A stretch of DNA of 64,000 nt from Marinococcus halophilus (GCF_002265875.1 NZ_NPFA01000002.1:157-64156); one strand, 5' to 3'; counted from the first letter of the stretch, positions 51,339-59,117 are shown. The notes: a model not told the origin generated them from the sequence alone. Numbers and translations are program-made.

Positions 51339-52369
51339 GAAAGATCAAACTATTAGAACCGCAAAACCCTAATCATTCAACAGGAATTGTTAACGGAGAA
51401 GCAAGCGGAATAGTTAACTGGAACGACATTCCTTATCCGCAGTTCTACGACATTTATAAAAATCTTCGTTCAAACTTTTGGATTCCTGACGAAATTTCTA
51501 TGGCGAAAGACATTAAAAGTTGGGGCGAACTTGGTGACGACGAACAGGAAGCCTTTAAACGGATTATCGGTTTATTGTCAATTCTTGATTCCGTACAGAC
51601 GAATTTAATTCAAAGGGCGTCGGGCTACGTAACAGACCCTAGCGTTCACGCCATATTAGCGGAAATATCCAGTCAGGAAGCCGTTCATAATCAATCGTAT
51701 TCTTACGTTCTTTCTTCAATCGTTCCACTGGAAGAACAGAATCGCATTTTCGACATGGCAAGAAACGACCCTGAAGTTATGAAACGTAATCAGCTTATAC
51801 TGGATATTTACGATGAATTTGACGAAAACCCAACGCCGAAAACGTTAGCGAAAGCGTTAGTTGGTTCGATCATACTTGAAGGAATCAATTTTTATTCAGG
51901 GTTCGCTTTCTTCTACAATTTAGCACGTCAACAGAAGATGGTTGGAACGTCAACAATGATTTCGTATATTCAGAAAGACGAAATGCAACATGGACATTTT
52001 GTCGCTATGCTATTACGTGCCTTGCTTGCTGAACGTCCTGACATTGACGCTGACGGTTCTTTTACAGAATACGTGTATGAAACGATTGATAAAGCCGTTC
52101 AGCTTGAAATACGTTGGTCACACGAAGTATTAACAGGGCTTGAAGGGATAGACTTGGAAGAAATGGACGGTTATATAAAATATATTGCGAATAAGCGGCT
52201 TCGTCAGCTTGGACTGGACGACTTATATGAAGGTTACACTGATAACGTTATGCCGTGGATTAGAACGTACAGTGACGAAGCTATGAATGACACGAAAACC
52301 GATTTCTTTGAACAGAAGTCGAGAGAGTACGCAAAAGTTTCGGAAGATAACGGTTTTGATGATTTATAA
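51329..52369 (+). CDS. nrdF: Ribonucleotide reductase beta subunit (NrdF)
   Basis: 346 residues; ATG behind TTTTGGAGGG within the end of nrdI. Metal ligands lie in LLSILDSVQTNL (Asp), ISSQEAVHNQSY (Glu, His), EGINFYSGF (Glu) and QKDEMQHGHF (Glu, His). It hosts the tyrosyl radical. A terminator follows at once. Confidence 0.94.
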   Translation: MALRKIKLLEPQNPNHSTGIVNGEASGIVNWNDIPYPQFYDIYKNLRSNFWIPDEISMAKDIKSWGELGDDEQEAFKRIIGLLSILDSVQTNLIQRASGYVTDPSVHAILAEISSQEAVHNQSYSYVLSSIVPLEEQNRIFDMARNDPEVMKRNQLILDIYDEFDENPTPKTLAKALVGSIILEGINFYSGFAFFYNLARQQKMVGTSTMISYIQKDEMQHGHFVAMLLRALLAERPDIDADGSFTEYVYETIDKAVQLEIRWSHEVLTGLEGIDLEEMDGYIKYIANKRLRQLGLDDLYEGYTDNVMPWIRTYSDEAMNDTKTDFFEQKSREYAKVSEDNGFDDL

Positions 52370-52393
52370 GGCGGGGTTTCCCGTCTTTTTTTT
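52369..52393 (+). terminator. Terminator of the nrd operon
   Basis: GGCGGG-GTTT-CCCGTC followed by TTTTTTT. Confidence 0.8.
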
Positions 52394-52401
52394 ATTACAT
52401 A

Positions 52402-52440
52402 GTCACAAATAGAAAACATCATACGACACTTCTTTAAAGA
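52402..52440 (+). promoter_or_regulatory. GTCACA-type element (copy D)
   Basis: GTCACA 52402-52407, 15 bases, ACGACACTTCTTTAAAGA; 9 bases after the nrd terminator. Confidence 0.7.
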
Positions 52441-52462
52441 TTACTAAAAGGGAGGTTTTACG

Positions 52463-52843
52463 ATGAACGGAGAATTAGGCGAATACGCTACACAAATTGA
52501 CAAGATGGAAGGCGGGAAAGCGTTAGACGAAGAAGTTGCGAAAAAATTACTTGGATTTAAACGCTCTACAATCTTCAGGCAGATCACAGACGAACAGGGG
52601 AACGAGGTAGCCAAAACAAATTGGCTTGCTGAAAATGGAAAGCCTGTACTTGTACCGCCTGTTTCCCACAATGTTGAAATGGCTACGGTTCTTTTAGAAG
52701 ATTTAGGTTATCCGCTTGAATTTAGCTTCGACGGAGAAAAATATTATTCGGAATACAGTTGGAATGTATTTGTTGGGAAAACGTTAGGTGAAGTTTTGGC
52801 AAAACGTCTTTTGTTCGAGTTGGAAGCCGAAAAACATGAATAA
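52463..52843 (+). CDS. Phage ABA-sandwich-like protein, 126 aa
   Basis: ATG behind AAAGGGAGG. A helix with GGKALDEEVAKKLLGFKR at the front and PPVSHNVEMATVLLEDLGYP followed by a KTLGEVLAKRLL helix later. This order resembles the small phage ABA sandwich domain proteins of unknown function. No catalytic motif. Confidence 0.7.
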   Translation: MNGELGEYATQIDKMEGGKALDEEVAKKLLGFKRSTIFRQITDEQGNEVAKTNWLAENGKPVLVPPVSHNVEMATVLLEDLGYPLEFSFDGEKYYSEYSWNVFVGKTLGEVLAKRLLFELEAEKHE

Positions 52844-52860
52844 AGCAGGAGGTTCAGGAA

Positions 52861-53025
52861 ATGGAATGTCCAAACAGTAGCATAGACAATAATTGTGGCG
52901 AATTAACAACGGATATTCGTAAAGGTATCGAAGTAGGCAATTCGAACGGTGATTTTATATGTGTAAACATGAAAGCTACGTTTTGCTTAAATTGTCTTTA
53001 TATCGAAAGCGTTGAAGAATATTAG
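52861..53025 (+). CDS. Small cysteine-rich protein, 54 aa
   Basis: ATG 52861 behind AAGCAGGAGG, stop TAG 53023-53025. Cysteines at ECPNSS, NNCGE, FICVN and FCLNCLY suggest a zinc-ribbon-like knuckle. Overlaps the long frame of the next gene. Function unknown. Confidence 0.6.
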   Translation: MECPNSSIDNNCGELTTDIRKGIEVGNSNGDFICVNMKATFCLNCLYIESVEEY

Positions 53026-53050
53026 CGGAAGAGCCGCAGGGGTGTACGAA

Positions 53051-53329
53051 TTGGTAAGCATTGGTAAATGGGTAGAAATGGAGTATGCAGGACGGACAGA
53101 ACGGGGCTTCGTTTTAAACGAAAGTTATAGGGGCGTCAGAGTAGCTTTCCCTAATTTAAAAAGATCGTTCTTCGTTCAAAAGGAACGTTTAAGAGACATT
53201 GAAGAAACACAGCTTACGCTTGAAGATTTCGATTTAATGATTGATTTAGCGTTAGATACAAAAGACCAAGTTTGGTTTCAAGAATTAGCATACGCCCGTA
53301 AAGCATTATTGAATCAGTTAAATAAGTAA
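53051..53329 (+). CDS. Small IDEAL-domain-like protein
   Basis: Start uncertain: TTG 53051 (GCAGGGGTG upstream) gives 92 residues, TTG 53012 would give 105. The C-terminal helix DFDLMIDLALDTKDQVWFQEL resembles the IDEAL domain of Bacillus regulatory proteins; the N-terminal part is a small beta barrel (WVEMEYAGRTERGFVL). Function unknown. Confidence 0.6.
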   Translation: MVSIGKWVEMEYAGRTERGFVLNESYRGVRVAFPNLKRSFFVQKERLRDIEETQLTLEDFDLMIDLALDTKDQVWFQELAYARKALLNQLNK

Positions 53330-53335
53330 ACGTCA

Positions 53336-53364
53336 GGTCGTCCATATTTGGGCGGCTTTTTTTT
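53336..53364 (+). terminator. Terminator after the IDEAL-like gene
   Basis: GTCGTCC-ATATTT-GGGCGGC followed by eight T. Confidence 0.85.
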
Positions 53365-53373
53365 ATTATATGT

Positions 53374-53414
53374 GTCACATAACCGAACGTACCGCCAACA
53401 GTTCTTTATTGAAT
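53374..53414 (+). promoter_or_regulatory. GTCACA-type element (copy E)
   Basis: TGTGTCACA with GTCACA 53374-53379, 15 bases, CCAACAGTTCTTTATTGAA. Confidence 0.72.
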
Positions 53415-53438
53415 CAAATAAAAGAAGGAGTGTTTTTG

Positions 53439-53981
53439 ATGAAGAACAATTTTGAAGTACGTGGCGACGTGACGGTTATCTTCATAAGGTACAAAGGGGA
53501 AATGATTACAACAACGATTTCCACGAAAGACTTTCATCGAGTTAACGCTATTTCAGGTACTTGGACGGGTTCAAACGTTGCCCGTAAAGAAGACGATGAA
53601 ACAGTTTACGTTCATACAAAAGTTGCGGGCGTTACTGTTTATCTTCACCAAGTTGTAGCGAATAACCCGCCGAAAACAGTTGTCGATCATCGTAACCATA
53701 ATACGTTAGACAATACGAAAGGCAATTTAAACGTTGTCGATCATGCTTCGAATAGTCAGAACCGAAAAGGGGCTTCGAAGAATAACAAAAGTAGCGGGTA
53801 CAGGAACGTTTATCAGAATAAAAACGGCACTTGGTTCGTACAGTTAGGCATTAACGGTAAGGACAAACGTTTTGGCACGTACCAAACAATTGAAGAAGCT
53901 GATCGTGTAGCAAAAGAAGTACGTAAAAGGTATTTTTACGACGGTAAAGACGTAAATCACGAAATTCAGGAGGTAATATAA
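53439..53981 (+). CDS. HNH homing endonuclease with AP2 domain
   Basis: 180 residues; ATG behind AAGAAGGAG. HNH core VVDHRNHNTLDNTKGNL (about residues 86-105) followed by an AP2-type DNA-binding domain (SGYRNVYQNKNGTWFVQLG). A free-standing homing endonuclease typical of phages; no intron is visible nearby, so it probably spreads between phages at the dUTPase locus. Its stop codon is shared with the dUTPase start (TAATG). Confidence 0.88.
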   Translation: MKNNFEVRGDVTVIFIRYKGEMITTTISTKDFHRVNAISGTWTGSNVARKEDDETVYVHTKVAGVTVYLHQVVANNPPKTVVDHRNHNTLDNTKGNLNVVDHASNSQNRKGASKNNKSSGYRNVYQNKNGTWFVQLGINGKDKRFGTYQTIEEADRVAKEVRKRYFYDGKDVNHEIQEVI

Positions 53982-54412
53982 TGAAAGTACAAATTAAAAA
54001 ATTACACGAAGACGCTATTGTTCCTACCCAAAACTTCGAAAAAGACGTTGGGGTTGATGTTTCCACGGTAGAAGAAGGAACGCTTCAACCTAACGAAAGG
54101 AAAGTCTTTAAACTAGGACTTGCGTTTAAACCTGAACGTGGATATGAAATGCAGATACGCCCACGAAGCGGAATCGCAAGTAAAAAAGGTGTAACTGTAT
54201 TAAATTCACCTGCTACGATAGAACCAACTTTTAGGGGGAACGTTGGCGTTCTTCTCTACAACGCAGGTAGTGAGCCTTTCCACGTTAAAAAAGGGTCAAG
54301 AATTGCACAGGCAGTATTTAAAGAGTATGAAGAAAACGTTGACGTGGAAGTTGTTGACGATTTGGACGAAACAAGTCGTGGTTCAAAGGGGTGGGGTTCA
54401 AGTAAAATGTAA
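53981..54412 (+). CDS. dut: dUTP pyrophosphatase (trimeric type)
   Basis: 143 residues; ATG behind CAGGAGGTA. Motif 1 DVGVDV, motif 2 RPRSGIA, motif 3 NSPATIEPTFRGNVGV, motif 4 GSRIAQAVF and motif 5 RGSKGWGSS are all there. Glu81 stands where the catalytic Asp of motif 3 is usual. It removes dUTP and gives dUMP for ThyX. Confidence 0.92.
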   Translation: MKVQIKKLHEDAIVPTQNFEKDVGVDVSTVEEGTLQPNERKVFKLGLAFKPERGYEMQIRPRSGIASKKGVTVLNSPATIEPTFRGNVGVLLYNAGSEPFHVKKGSRIAQAVFKEYEENVDVEVVDDLDETSRGSKGWGSSKM

Positions 54413-54543
54413 CCAATTTAAAATGAATGACATTCAGGATATTGGTTGCATAGTAAATTTTTCTACTTTACACTTTTAAGGCGCATTAAAAATTTATAGG
54501 TATTTTTTAACGGAAAGATACTATTAACAGGGGGAGAATTCAG

Positions 54544-54711
54544 GTGAAGGAATACGTTCAGTTTGAACTAATAGCAGATGAAGACGACGATCACGAAATA
54601 GAAGACGATGACGACGGCATGGTTGATTTCATGTTAATAACACCTGAAGACGAAGAACCTACGGAGGTTGAAAATAATGACAAAAGTAATGACCGAAATT
54701 CCCGTTCTTGA
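54544..54711 (+). CDS. Small very acidic protein, 55 aa
   Basis: GTG 54544 behind CAGGGGGAG; stop TGA 54709-54711, overlapping the thyX start by 35 bases. About 40% Asp plus Glu (ADEDDDHEIEDDDDGMVDF). Could be a DNA mimic or a chaperone-like tail; unknown. Confidence 0.6.
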   Translation: MKEYVQFELIADEDDDHEIEDDDDGMVDFMLITPEDEEPTEVENNDKSNDRNSRS

Positions 54712-55408
54712 TAACGGATATGTACAACTTAAAGCAAAGGACGTAATGGGCGACGATCTATCGCCCGTTAACGACGCAAAAGTTTCGTTTGACCGTGAAT
54801 CGAACGAATTTGGAACGAAAGAAGAACGCCTTCTTAACTTTCTTGGACGTGAAGGGCATACAAGCCCTTTCCGTCATTCGTTCATGAAATTCGAAGTATA
54901 TGCGCCGCTTATGGTTGCCCGTCAGTGGTGGAAATACGTAATCGGTTCAGATCACGCAGAACAGCCGCTTCGATCTCATGACCCGCTTGACGCTTGGAAC
55001 GAATCAAGCCGCCGCTATATTACGGAACAGCCTGAATTTTATATTGTAGGTGAAAACGAATGGCGTTCCCAACCTGCCAACAAAAAGCAAGGTTCAGGCG
55101 AAATACTTCCCGTTACACAGGGTAAAGACTTAACCCGTCAGCTTGTCGATATGTACGATACAGGATATAAACGCTACACAAACGCAATCGAAGAAGGCGT
55201 TGCCGTTGAACAAGCACGTTTATTCCTTCCTTCTTATGGTCTTTACGTAAGATGGCGTTGGGCGGGCAGTTTGCAAGGCGTTTGTCACTTCCTGAACCAA
55301 CGTCTAAAAGGCGACGCACAGAGCGAAATTCGTGATTATGCGGAAGCCGTCAATAAATTATCAAGACAACATTTCCCTAACGCTATTGACGCCTTAGTCC
55401 GTGATTGA
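54677..55408 (+). CDS. thyX: Flavin-dependent thymidylate synthase (ThyX)
   Basis: 243 residues from ATG 54677 (ACGGAGG 9 bases upstream). Conserved GHTSPFRHSFMKFEV and NESSRRYITEQPEFY flank the signature, and SYGLYVRWRWAGSLQGVCHFL with the late FPN-ID end completes the fold. The usual RHR-x7-S signature is altered: ARQWWKY followed by a loop (SDHAEQPLRSHDPLDA) before NESSRRY. It makes dTMP from dUMP using methylenetetrahydrofolate and FAD. Confidence 0.88.
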   Translation: MTKVMTEIPVLDNGYVQLKAKDVMGDDLSPVNDAKVSFDRESNEFGTKEERLLNFLGREGHTSPFRHSFMKFEVYAPLMVARQWWKYVIGSDHAEQPLRSHDPLDAWNESSRRYITEQPEFYIVGENEWRSQPANKKQGSGEILPVTQGKDLTRQLVDMYDTGYKRYTNAIEEGVAVEQARLFLPSYGLYVRWRWAGSLQGVCHFLNQRLKGDAQSEIRDYAEAVNKLSRQHFPNAIDALVRD

Positions 55409-55420
55409 TATTCTATTAAC

Positions 55421-55434
55421 GTAAACAAATTTAC
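55421..55434 (+). promoter_or_regulatory. Operator-like palindrome after thyX
   Basis: GTAAACAAATTTAC, then AGTAAACATTT at 55451. Same family as the other operators; no clear -10 box. Confidence 0.5.
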
Positions 55435-55479
55435 ATTCAAACATTTCGATAAGTAAACATTTCGCTAGGAGTTGTAGTT

Positions 55480-55986
55480 ATGAAGAAATTAATTGCGGTT
55501 ATAGTTGTAGGAATCATTTTAGCGGGCGGGATATTCACGTATAACGTTCTTTCCAGTCTTGAACAAAAGGTTGCGAAACAGGACAATGTTGAAACGGCAA
55601 GTGCTGAAAACGAGAAAACAAAACGGTTAAATGAAGCGTCACACGAAAATGAAAACGGCGTAACGACTGAAGCACGATTCCAAGAAAAATTGCACAATAT
55701 GACGCACCAAAAAGTTGATTCAAACGATAAATGGGGTGAACGTCGTATTACGGAAGAACGTATTGATAATATGCTTCAAACGTTGGACGAACAAACGACC
55801 TACCAAAATGAAAAATTTTATCAGGAAGCATTAACAGCTTGGGATAACGGCAACTTTGAAAATTCCGTTGAAGTTCATAACAAAATTTGGAGTATGCAAG
55901 AAGGAACAGTTGGACGGGCGACAGGGTTACTAACGGAAGAAGAAGAACAAGAATATATTGAAGAAAACTTTTCAGAAGAGGGCTAA
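55480..55986 (+). CDS. Membrane-anchored DUF6241-like protein
   Basis: 168 residues; ATG behind GCTAGGAG. One N-terminal transmembrane helix (LIAVIVVGIILAGGIFTYNV), a charged linker, then a helical domain with MTHQKVDSNDKWGERRITEERI and EVHNKIWSMQEG that resembles DUF6241 proteins of bacilli and their phages. No lipobox. Function unknown; outside-facing domain likely. Confidence 0.7.
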   Translation: MKKLIAVIVVGIILAGGIFTYNVLSSLEQKVAKQDNVETASAENEKTKRLNEASHENENGVTTEARFQEKLHNMTHQKVDSNDKWGERRITEERIDNMLQTLDEQTTYQNEKFYQEALTAWDNGNFENSVEVHNKIWSMQEGTVGRATGLLTEEEEQEYIEENFSEEG

Positions 55987-56003
55987 ATAAGCCTTCTTTT
56001 TTT
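55974..56003 (+). terminator. Terminator overlapping the DUF6241-like stop
   Basis: AGAAGAGGGCT-AAATA-AGCCTTCTT followed by T run. Confidence 0.8.
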
Positions 56004-56019
56004 TATATAATTTTTTAAT

Positions 56020-56057
56020 GTAAACATGTTGACGTTTTTATATTTACGTCGTATAAT
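56020..56057 (+). promoter_or_regulatory. Sigma-A promoter with operator
   Basis: GTAAACATGTTGAC (56020-56033) overlaps -35 TTGACG (56029-56034); 17-base spacer; TATAAT (56052-56057), then GAATTTAGATC as at 13545. Confidence 0.85.
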
Positions 56058-56085
56058 GAATTTAGATCGAAAGGGGAGAACATAA

Positions 56086-56481
56086 ATGGAACAATTTAAA
56101 GGACGTACCGTAGAGTTTGGCGACAGGGTGAAAGTTTATTACGACCTTCACGGAAACACGTTTTCTATTCAAAAGGGTCAGCGTGTCCATGCAAAATCAG
56201 ACGCCGTTGTGATCGAAAATGCCACGTTTGAAGTAAACGAAAACGGACGCAAAAAGGTACTGGAAGAAGGAAAGAAAAACGTCCACGCAAAAGTGAACGG
56301 ACTTATTTCTTCCGTAGACCCTGACGAAGACGGCGTTTTTGAACAGGGCATTGTACGGGAAGCAACGTATAACCCGTTTAAATATAGTAGCTTCGTTGAC
56401 AAAGAAACGGAAGAACCAATTGAACAGGCTGACGTTGTTATTCTTCAGGACAAGCGTATATTTTTTATGAGTATTGCGTAA
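56086..56481 (+). CDS. Unknown phage protein, 131 aa
   Basis: ATG behind CGAAAGGGGAG. Beta-rich pattern (VEFGDRVKVYYDLHGNTFSIQ) with a C-terminal hydrophobic strand. No family recognised. First gene behind one of the strongest operator-promoters, like the 246-residue protein at 13581. Confidence 0.7.
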   Translation: MEQFKGRTVEFGDRVKVYYDLHGNTFSIQKGQRVHAKSDAVVIENATFEVNENGRKKVLEEGKKNVHAKVNGLISSVDPDEDGVFEQGIVREATYNPFKYSSFVDKETEEPIEQADVVILQDKRIFFMSIA

Positions 56482-56491
56482 ACATGATTAC
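56478..56491 (+). promoter_or_regulatory. Operator-like palindrome
   Basis: GTAAACATGATTAC overlapping the stop codon of the previous gene, followed by AAGTAAACA. Confidence 0.5.
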
Positions 56492-56527
56492 AAGTAAACA
56501 AAAATTAATTTAAAGGGGAAATCAAAC

Positions 56528-56677
56528 ATGAAACAATTCGTAATTGAACTTAGAGGTATTGAAGGCGAAAAGGCAGTTCAGACATATGTAGCGGCTTCAA
56601 AGGTTGAAGCTATGGAAAAGGCAATTGAAGACGGCGCACTTGTTATTACAGAAATCGAAGAAAGAGGTGGACGTTAA
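56528..56677 (+). CDS. Small protein, 49 aa
   Basis: ATG behind TTAAAGGGG, stop TAA 56675-56677. A compact alpha/beta pattern (VIELRGIEGEKAVQTYVAAS; KVEAMEKAIEDGALVITEI) like small phage proteins of unknown role. The stop overlaps the next start (TAATG). Confidence 0.65.
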   Translation: MKQFVIELRGIEGEKAVQTYVAASKVEAMEKAIEDGALVITEIEERGGR

Positions 56678-56826
56678 TGGATTGCACTTTCTTCCATAGA
56701 GCAAAGTGGGAACTGGCTTATGCAAGATCAATAATTAAAGCCATGCCGTCCAATGAAAACATGCAAGAGTATCAGGAACTTAAAAAAGAACTACGGAAAA
56801 AATACGGAAGGGCAATCGTTAAATAA
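56677..56826 (+). CDS. Small helical protein, 49 aa
   Basis: ATG 56677 overlaps the preceding stop; AGAGGTGG serves as ribosome binding site. Basic, helical (FFHRAKWELAYARSIIKAM). Function unknown. Confidence 0.6.
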   Translation: MDCTFFHRAKWELAYARSIIKAMPSNENMQEYQELKKELRKKYGRAIVK

Positions 56827-56841
56827 ACGGTTGCTTTTTTT
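56812..56841 (+). terminator. Terminator overlapping the 49-aa gene stop
   Basis: GCAATCGTT-AAATA-AACGGTTGC followed by TTTTTTT. Confidence 0.8.
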
Positions 56842-56850
56842 ATGCTATGC

Positions 56851-56890
56851 GTCACATAGGGGCGTAGTAATACGACACTTCTTTTTATAA
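56851..56890 (+). promoter_or_regulatory. GTCACA-type element (copy F)
   Basis: GCGTCACA with GTCACA 56851-56856, 15 bases, ACGACACTTCTTTTTATAAA. Confidence 0.7.
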
Positions 56891-56916
56891 AGGAAAAGAA
56901 GGAGGTGCATTAATTT

Positions 56917-57507
56917 ATGGCTTACGAAAATAAAATTGCTATTTGCGGTAAGTTTAGAAGCGGTAAAAATACGGTTGCTGACATTATTTCAGGACAGTAC
57001 GGAATGACGCAATTCGCTTTTTCTGAAGGCATTTGGGCGACTGGAAGGCTTTTGTTCCCTGAAGATTTCAACGGCAATCAGAAGCCCCGTAAATTGCTTC
57101 AGGACGTAGGGCAGAAATTACGTGAAGTTGACGAAGATATTTGGGTTCGCTTTTTGTTTAACAACATAGAAGCGTCAGGCGAAAAGGATATTGTCATTAC
57201 GGATTTACGTCAGCCCAACGAAATGAAGTATTTACGAGAAAACGGCTTTTTCATTATTCGAGTAGGGGCGTCGTTAGGTACACGATTAAATAGAGCAACG
57301 GAAGCAGGAGATAGGTTCACGAAAGTAACGGCTGAACATGAAACAGAAAGCTATTTAAACGACTTCGACGTTGATTATTCGATTAACAACGACGGAACAC
57401 TTGAAGAATTGCACGAACAAGTAAAGGACGCTATGGACAAATATAAAACGGAAGGGGCTATTCAACCGCAGGGGGAGAAAACGAATGGAAGGAATAAGCA
57501 AGTTTGA
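56917..57507 (+). CDS. Deoxynucleoside monophosphate kinase-like P-loop protein
   Basis: 196 residues; ATG behind AAGAAGGAGG. P-loop CGKFRSGKNTVAD (about residues 11-23), a long substrate region and VITDLRQPNEMKYLRENG. This matches phage dNMP kinases (T4 gp1 type), with the coenzyme A kinase group as an alternative. It would turn dTMP and other dNMPs into diphosphates, completing the nucleotide module. Confidence 0.82.
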   Translation: MAYENKIAICGKFRSGKNTVADIISGQYGMTQFAFSEGIWATGRLLFPEDFNGNQKPRKLLQDVGQKLREVDEDIWVRFLFNNIEASGEKDIVITDLRQPNEMKYLRENGFFIIRVGASLGTRLNRATEAGDRFTKVTAEHETESYLNDFDVDYSINNDGTLEELHEQVKDAMDKYKTEGAIQPQGEKTNGRNKQV

Positions 57508-57838
57508 AAAAGATTATCCACTAGAAACACCTGAAGGCGTATATGCGCTATTTGTCGATTATGACCATGTGAAATCATCAGCTTACGATAAAACGGACTT
57601 TGACGCCGTAGACTTGCTGATTGATTTCGATAAGGCTTGTAGCAAAGTATGCAAAACGGAAAGACAAGGAACGGCTATTTACCTTGTATTTACGAAGCAT
57701 TTAACGCAAAGGGAAGCGGCTGAACGTATGGGAATTTCACAGCAAGCGATTCATCAATTAATTTGGAACGTCATTAACAAAGTATCGCAATATTATCGTT
57801 CGTCTATGCACAGCGTTAACGGGGGTTTTAAAGCATGA
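57485..57838 (+). CDS. Sigma region 4-like transcription regulator (ArpU/YqaQ-like)
   Basis: 117 residues; ATG behind CAGGGGGAG, inside the end of the kinase gene. The C-terminal half TERQGTAIYLVFTKHLTQRE followed by AAERMGISQQAIHQL is a sigma-70 region 4 helix-turn-helix; region 2 is missing. Phage proteins of this shape control late genes in several Gram-positive phages. It overlaps the next gene by 4 bases. Confidence 0.78.
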   Translation: MEGISKFEKDYPLETPEGVYALFVDYDHVKSSAYDKTDFDAVDLLIDFDKACSKVCKTERQGTAIYLVFTKHLTQREAAERMGISQQAIHQLIWNVINKVSQYYRSSMHSVNGGFKA

Positions 57839-58272
57839 GTATGAAAACCATTCTACCGAACAAGCCGTTACATGAACGATATTATGACGGTGCTTTTGAA
57901 GTTGAAAACTTCCGTGAATCGTTTGAAACACAAGTAAATAAACTTATATCAACGTTAACACCTGACAAAGTACCGCCTGACTTACAATGGCGCATTTACG
58001 CCACGGATTCCCTTATTTCCGCTTACGTCAATCAGACGGGCGAAACGCCTGAAGGTCGCCATGTGAACCGTTTAGCGAACTGGCTATTGTTTGAATCGTT
58101 GGCAGACCGTCACCCTGACAAAGTTACACGTGAAGAATTTCCGATTATGACGAAGCGGCAATTGAAAACACGTTATTCAAGGGAAACGGCTGACGAATCT
58201 ATTCCTGAAACGCATACAGAACAGAACTATTTAGGCGGTAAAAAACAAGCAAATTACAATAAATCAGAATAA
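57835..58272 (+). CDS. Unknown phage protein, 145 aa
   Basis: Starts in ATGA of the regulator gene. Helical with PPDLQWRIYATDSLISAYVN and LANWLLFESLADRHPDK. It regularly seems to follow region-4 regulators in related phages, to my memory, but has no assigned role. Hydrophilic C-terminal tail. Confidence 0.65.
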   Translation: MSMKTILPNKPLHERYYDGAFEVENFRESFETQVNKLISTLTPDKVPPDLQWRIYATDSLISAYVNQTGETPEGRHVNRLANWLLFESLADRHPDKVTREEFPIMTKRQLKTRYSRETADESIPETHTEQNYLGGKKQANYNKSE

Positions 58273-58288
58273 CAGGAGGGTTTAAATC

Positions 58289-58357
58289 ATGCTTATTACA
58301 GCTTGCTTGGCGTCTTTATTTTTTGGCGTTCTTCTTGGATTGAAAATAGAAATTTAA
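58289..58357 (+). CDS. Single-span membrane microprotein, 22 aa
   Basis: ATG 58289 behind ACAGGAGGG, stop TAA 58355-58357. Almost entirely one hydrophobic helix (LITACLASLFFGVLLGL). The excellent ribosome binding site supports translation; similar peptides in phages act on membrane proteins, but no role can be assigned. Confidence 0.5.
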   Translation: MLITACLASLFFGVLLGLKIEI

Positions 58358-58365
58358 AAAAGAGC

Positions 58366-58404
58366 GTCACAAAACGGTTAATCTTCCGACACTCTTATTT
58401 GTAA
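58366..58404 (+). promoter_or_regulatory. GTCACA-type element (copy G)
   Basis: GTCACA 58366-58371, 14 bases, CCGACACTCTTATTTGTAA. No terminator directly upstream. Confidence 0.62.
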
Positions 58405-58435
58405 CGATAAAAAATATCTTATTGAGGTGATTATC

Positions 58436-58678
58436 TTGAACAAAAACATTCAGAAGCAGGTAGACCAATTACGTCAGCAATCGAACCAACAGCTTTCACA
58501 GTTTAAGCAAGCGAAAGAAACGTTGAAAACAAATAACGCTTCTCTACACGAAACAGTTAACGACATTGACGGTAAAATTAGCGAATTGAAACGGGAAAAA
58601 GATCGTGCTTTACTAACGATTTCCGACAACGAAGGTGCAATTAAAGGAATTGACCGCTTACTGAATGGAGGTAAATAA
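58436..58678 (+). CDS. Coiled-coil protein, 80 aa
   Basis: TTG 58436 behind TTGAGGTGA. One long heptad-rich helix (QKQVDQLRQQSNQQLSQFKQ and onward) with a GG-K end. Probably oligomeric; role unknown. Confidence 0.65.
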   Translation: MNKNIQKQVDQLRQQSNQQLSQFKQAKETLKTNNASLHETVNDIDGKISELKREKDRALLTISDNEGAIKGIDRLLNGGK

Positions 58679-58794
58679 ATAAAGGTTAAACGAAAAACGT
58701 GGGAAGGCGAACGGTTAAAGGTATGATTACGAAGGGGTTCGCTACAATCAGGCGTTTGGTTAACGTCTGAATTATTTTTATAGAGGTGTTACTT

Positions 58795-59076
58795 ATGGGA
58801 AATCCTTTTGATGATTTTCAGGAAGGAATGGAACTTTTAAATGAAATGTTGGAAATTCAAAATAGATTAGCAGAACATTCAGGCGATAGGGAAGCCCAAC
58901 TTAAAATATTTAACGACTTTCTTGAAAAAGTACGTCTTCAAGCAGAAGAAGGCGGGGAAATGGCAAAAATTACGCTTAACGAACTTGAAAAAGTTGCGGA
59001 AGAACTAAACGTTAAAATGGTAAACGGTAGAATTACAGAATTTCCTGACGATGAACCTGACGATTTCTTTGGATAA
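58795..59076 (+). CDS. Acidic helical protein, 93 aa
   Basis: ATG 58795 behind ATAGAGGTG. Helical with FDDFQEGMELLNEMLEIQNR and an acidic end (FPDDEPDDFFG). No family recognised. The 110 bases before it hold no other ORF. Confidence 0.65.
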   Translation: MGNPFDDFQEGMELLNEMLEIQNRLAEHSGDREAQLKIFNDFLEKVRLQAEEGGEMAKITLNELEKVAEELNVKMVNGRITEFPDDEPDDFFG

Positions 59077-59082
59077 ACGATT

Positions 59083-59117
59083 ATTCGTCCTTCTAAAAAG
59101 AGGGACGAATTTTTTTT
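59083..59117 (+). terminator. Terminator before the DHH phosphoesterase gene
   Basis: ATTCGTCC / GGGACGAAT with an 11-base loop, followed by TTTTTTT. Confidence 0.88.

Noticed and set aside
48633-52369. Introns or inteins in the nrd genes, as in SPbeta
   Set aside because: All three nrd frames are continuous, with motifs at normal spacing.
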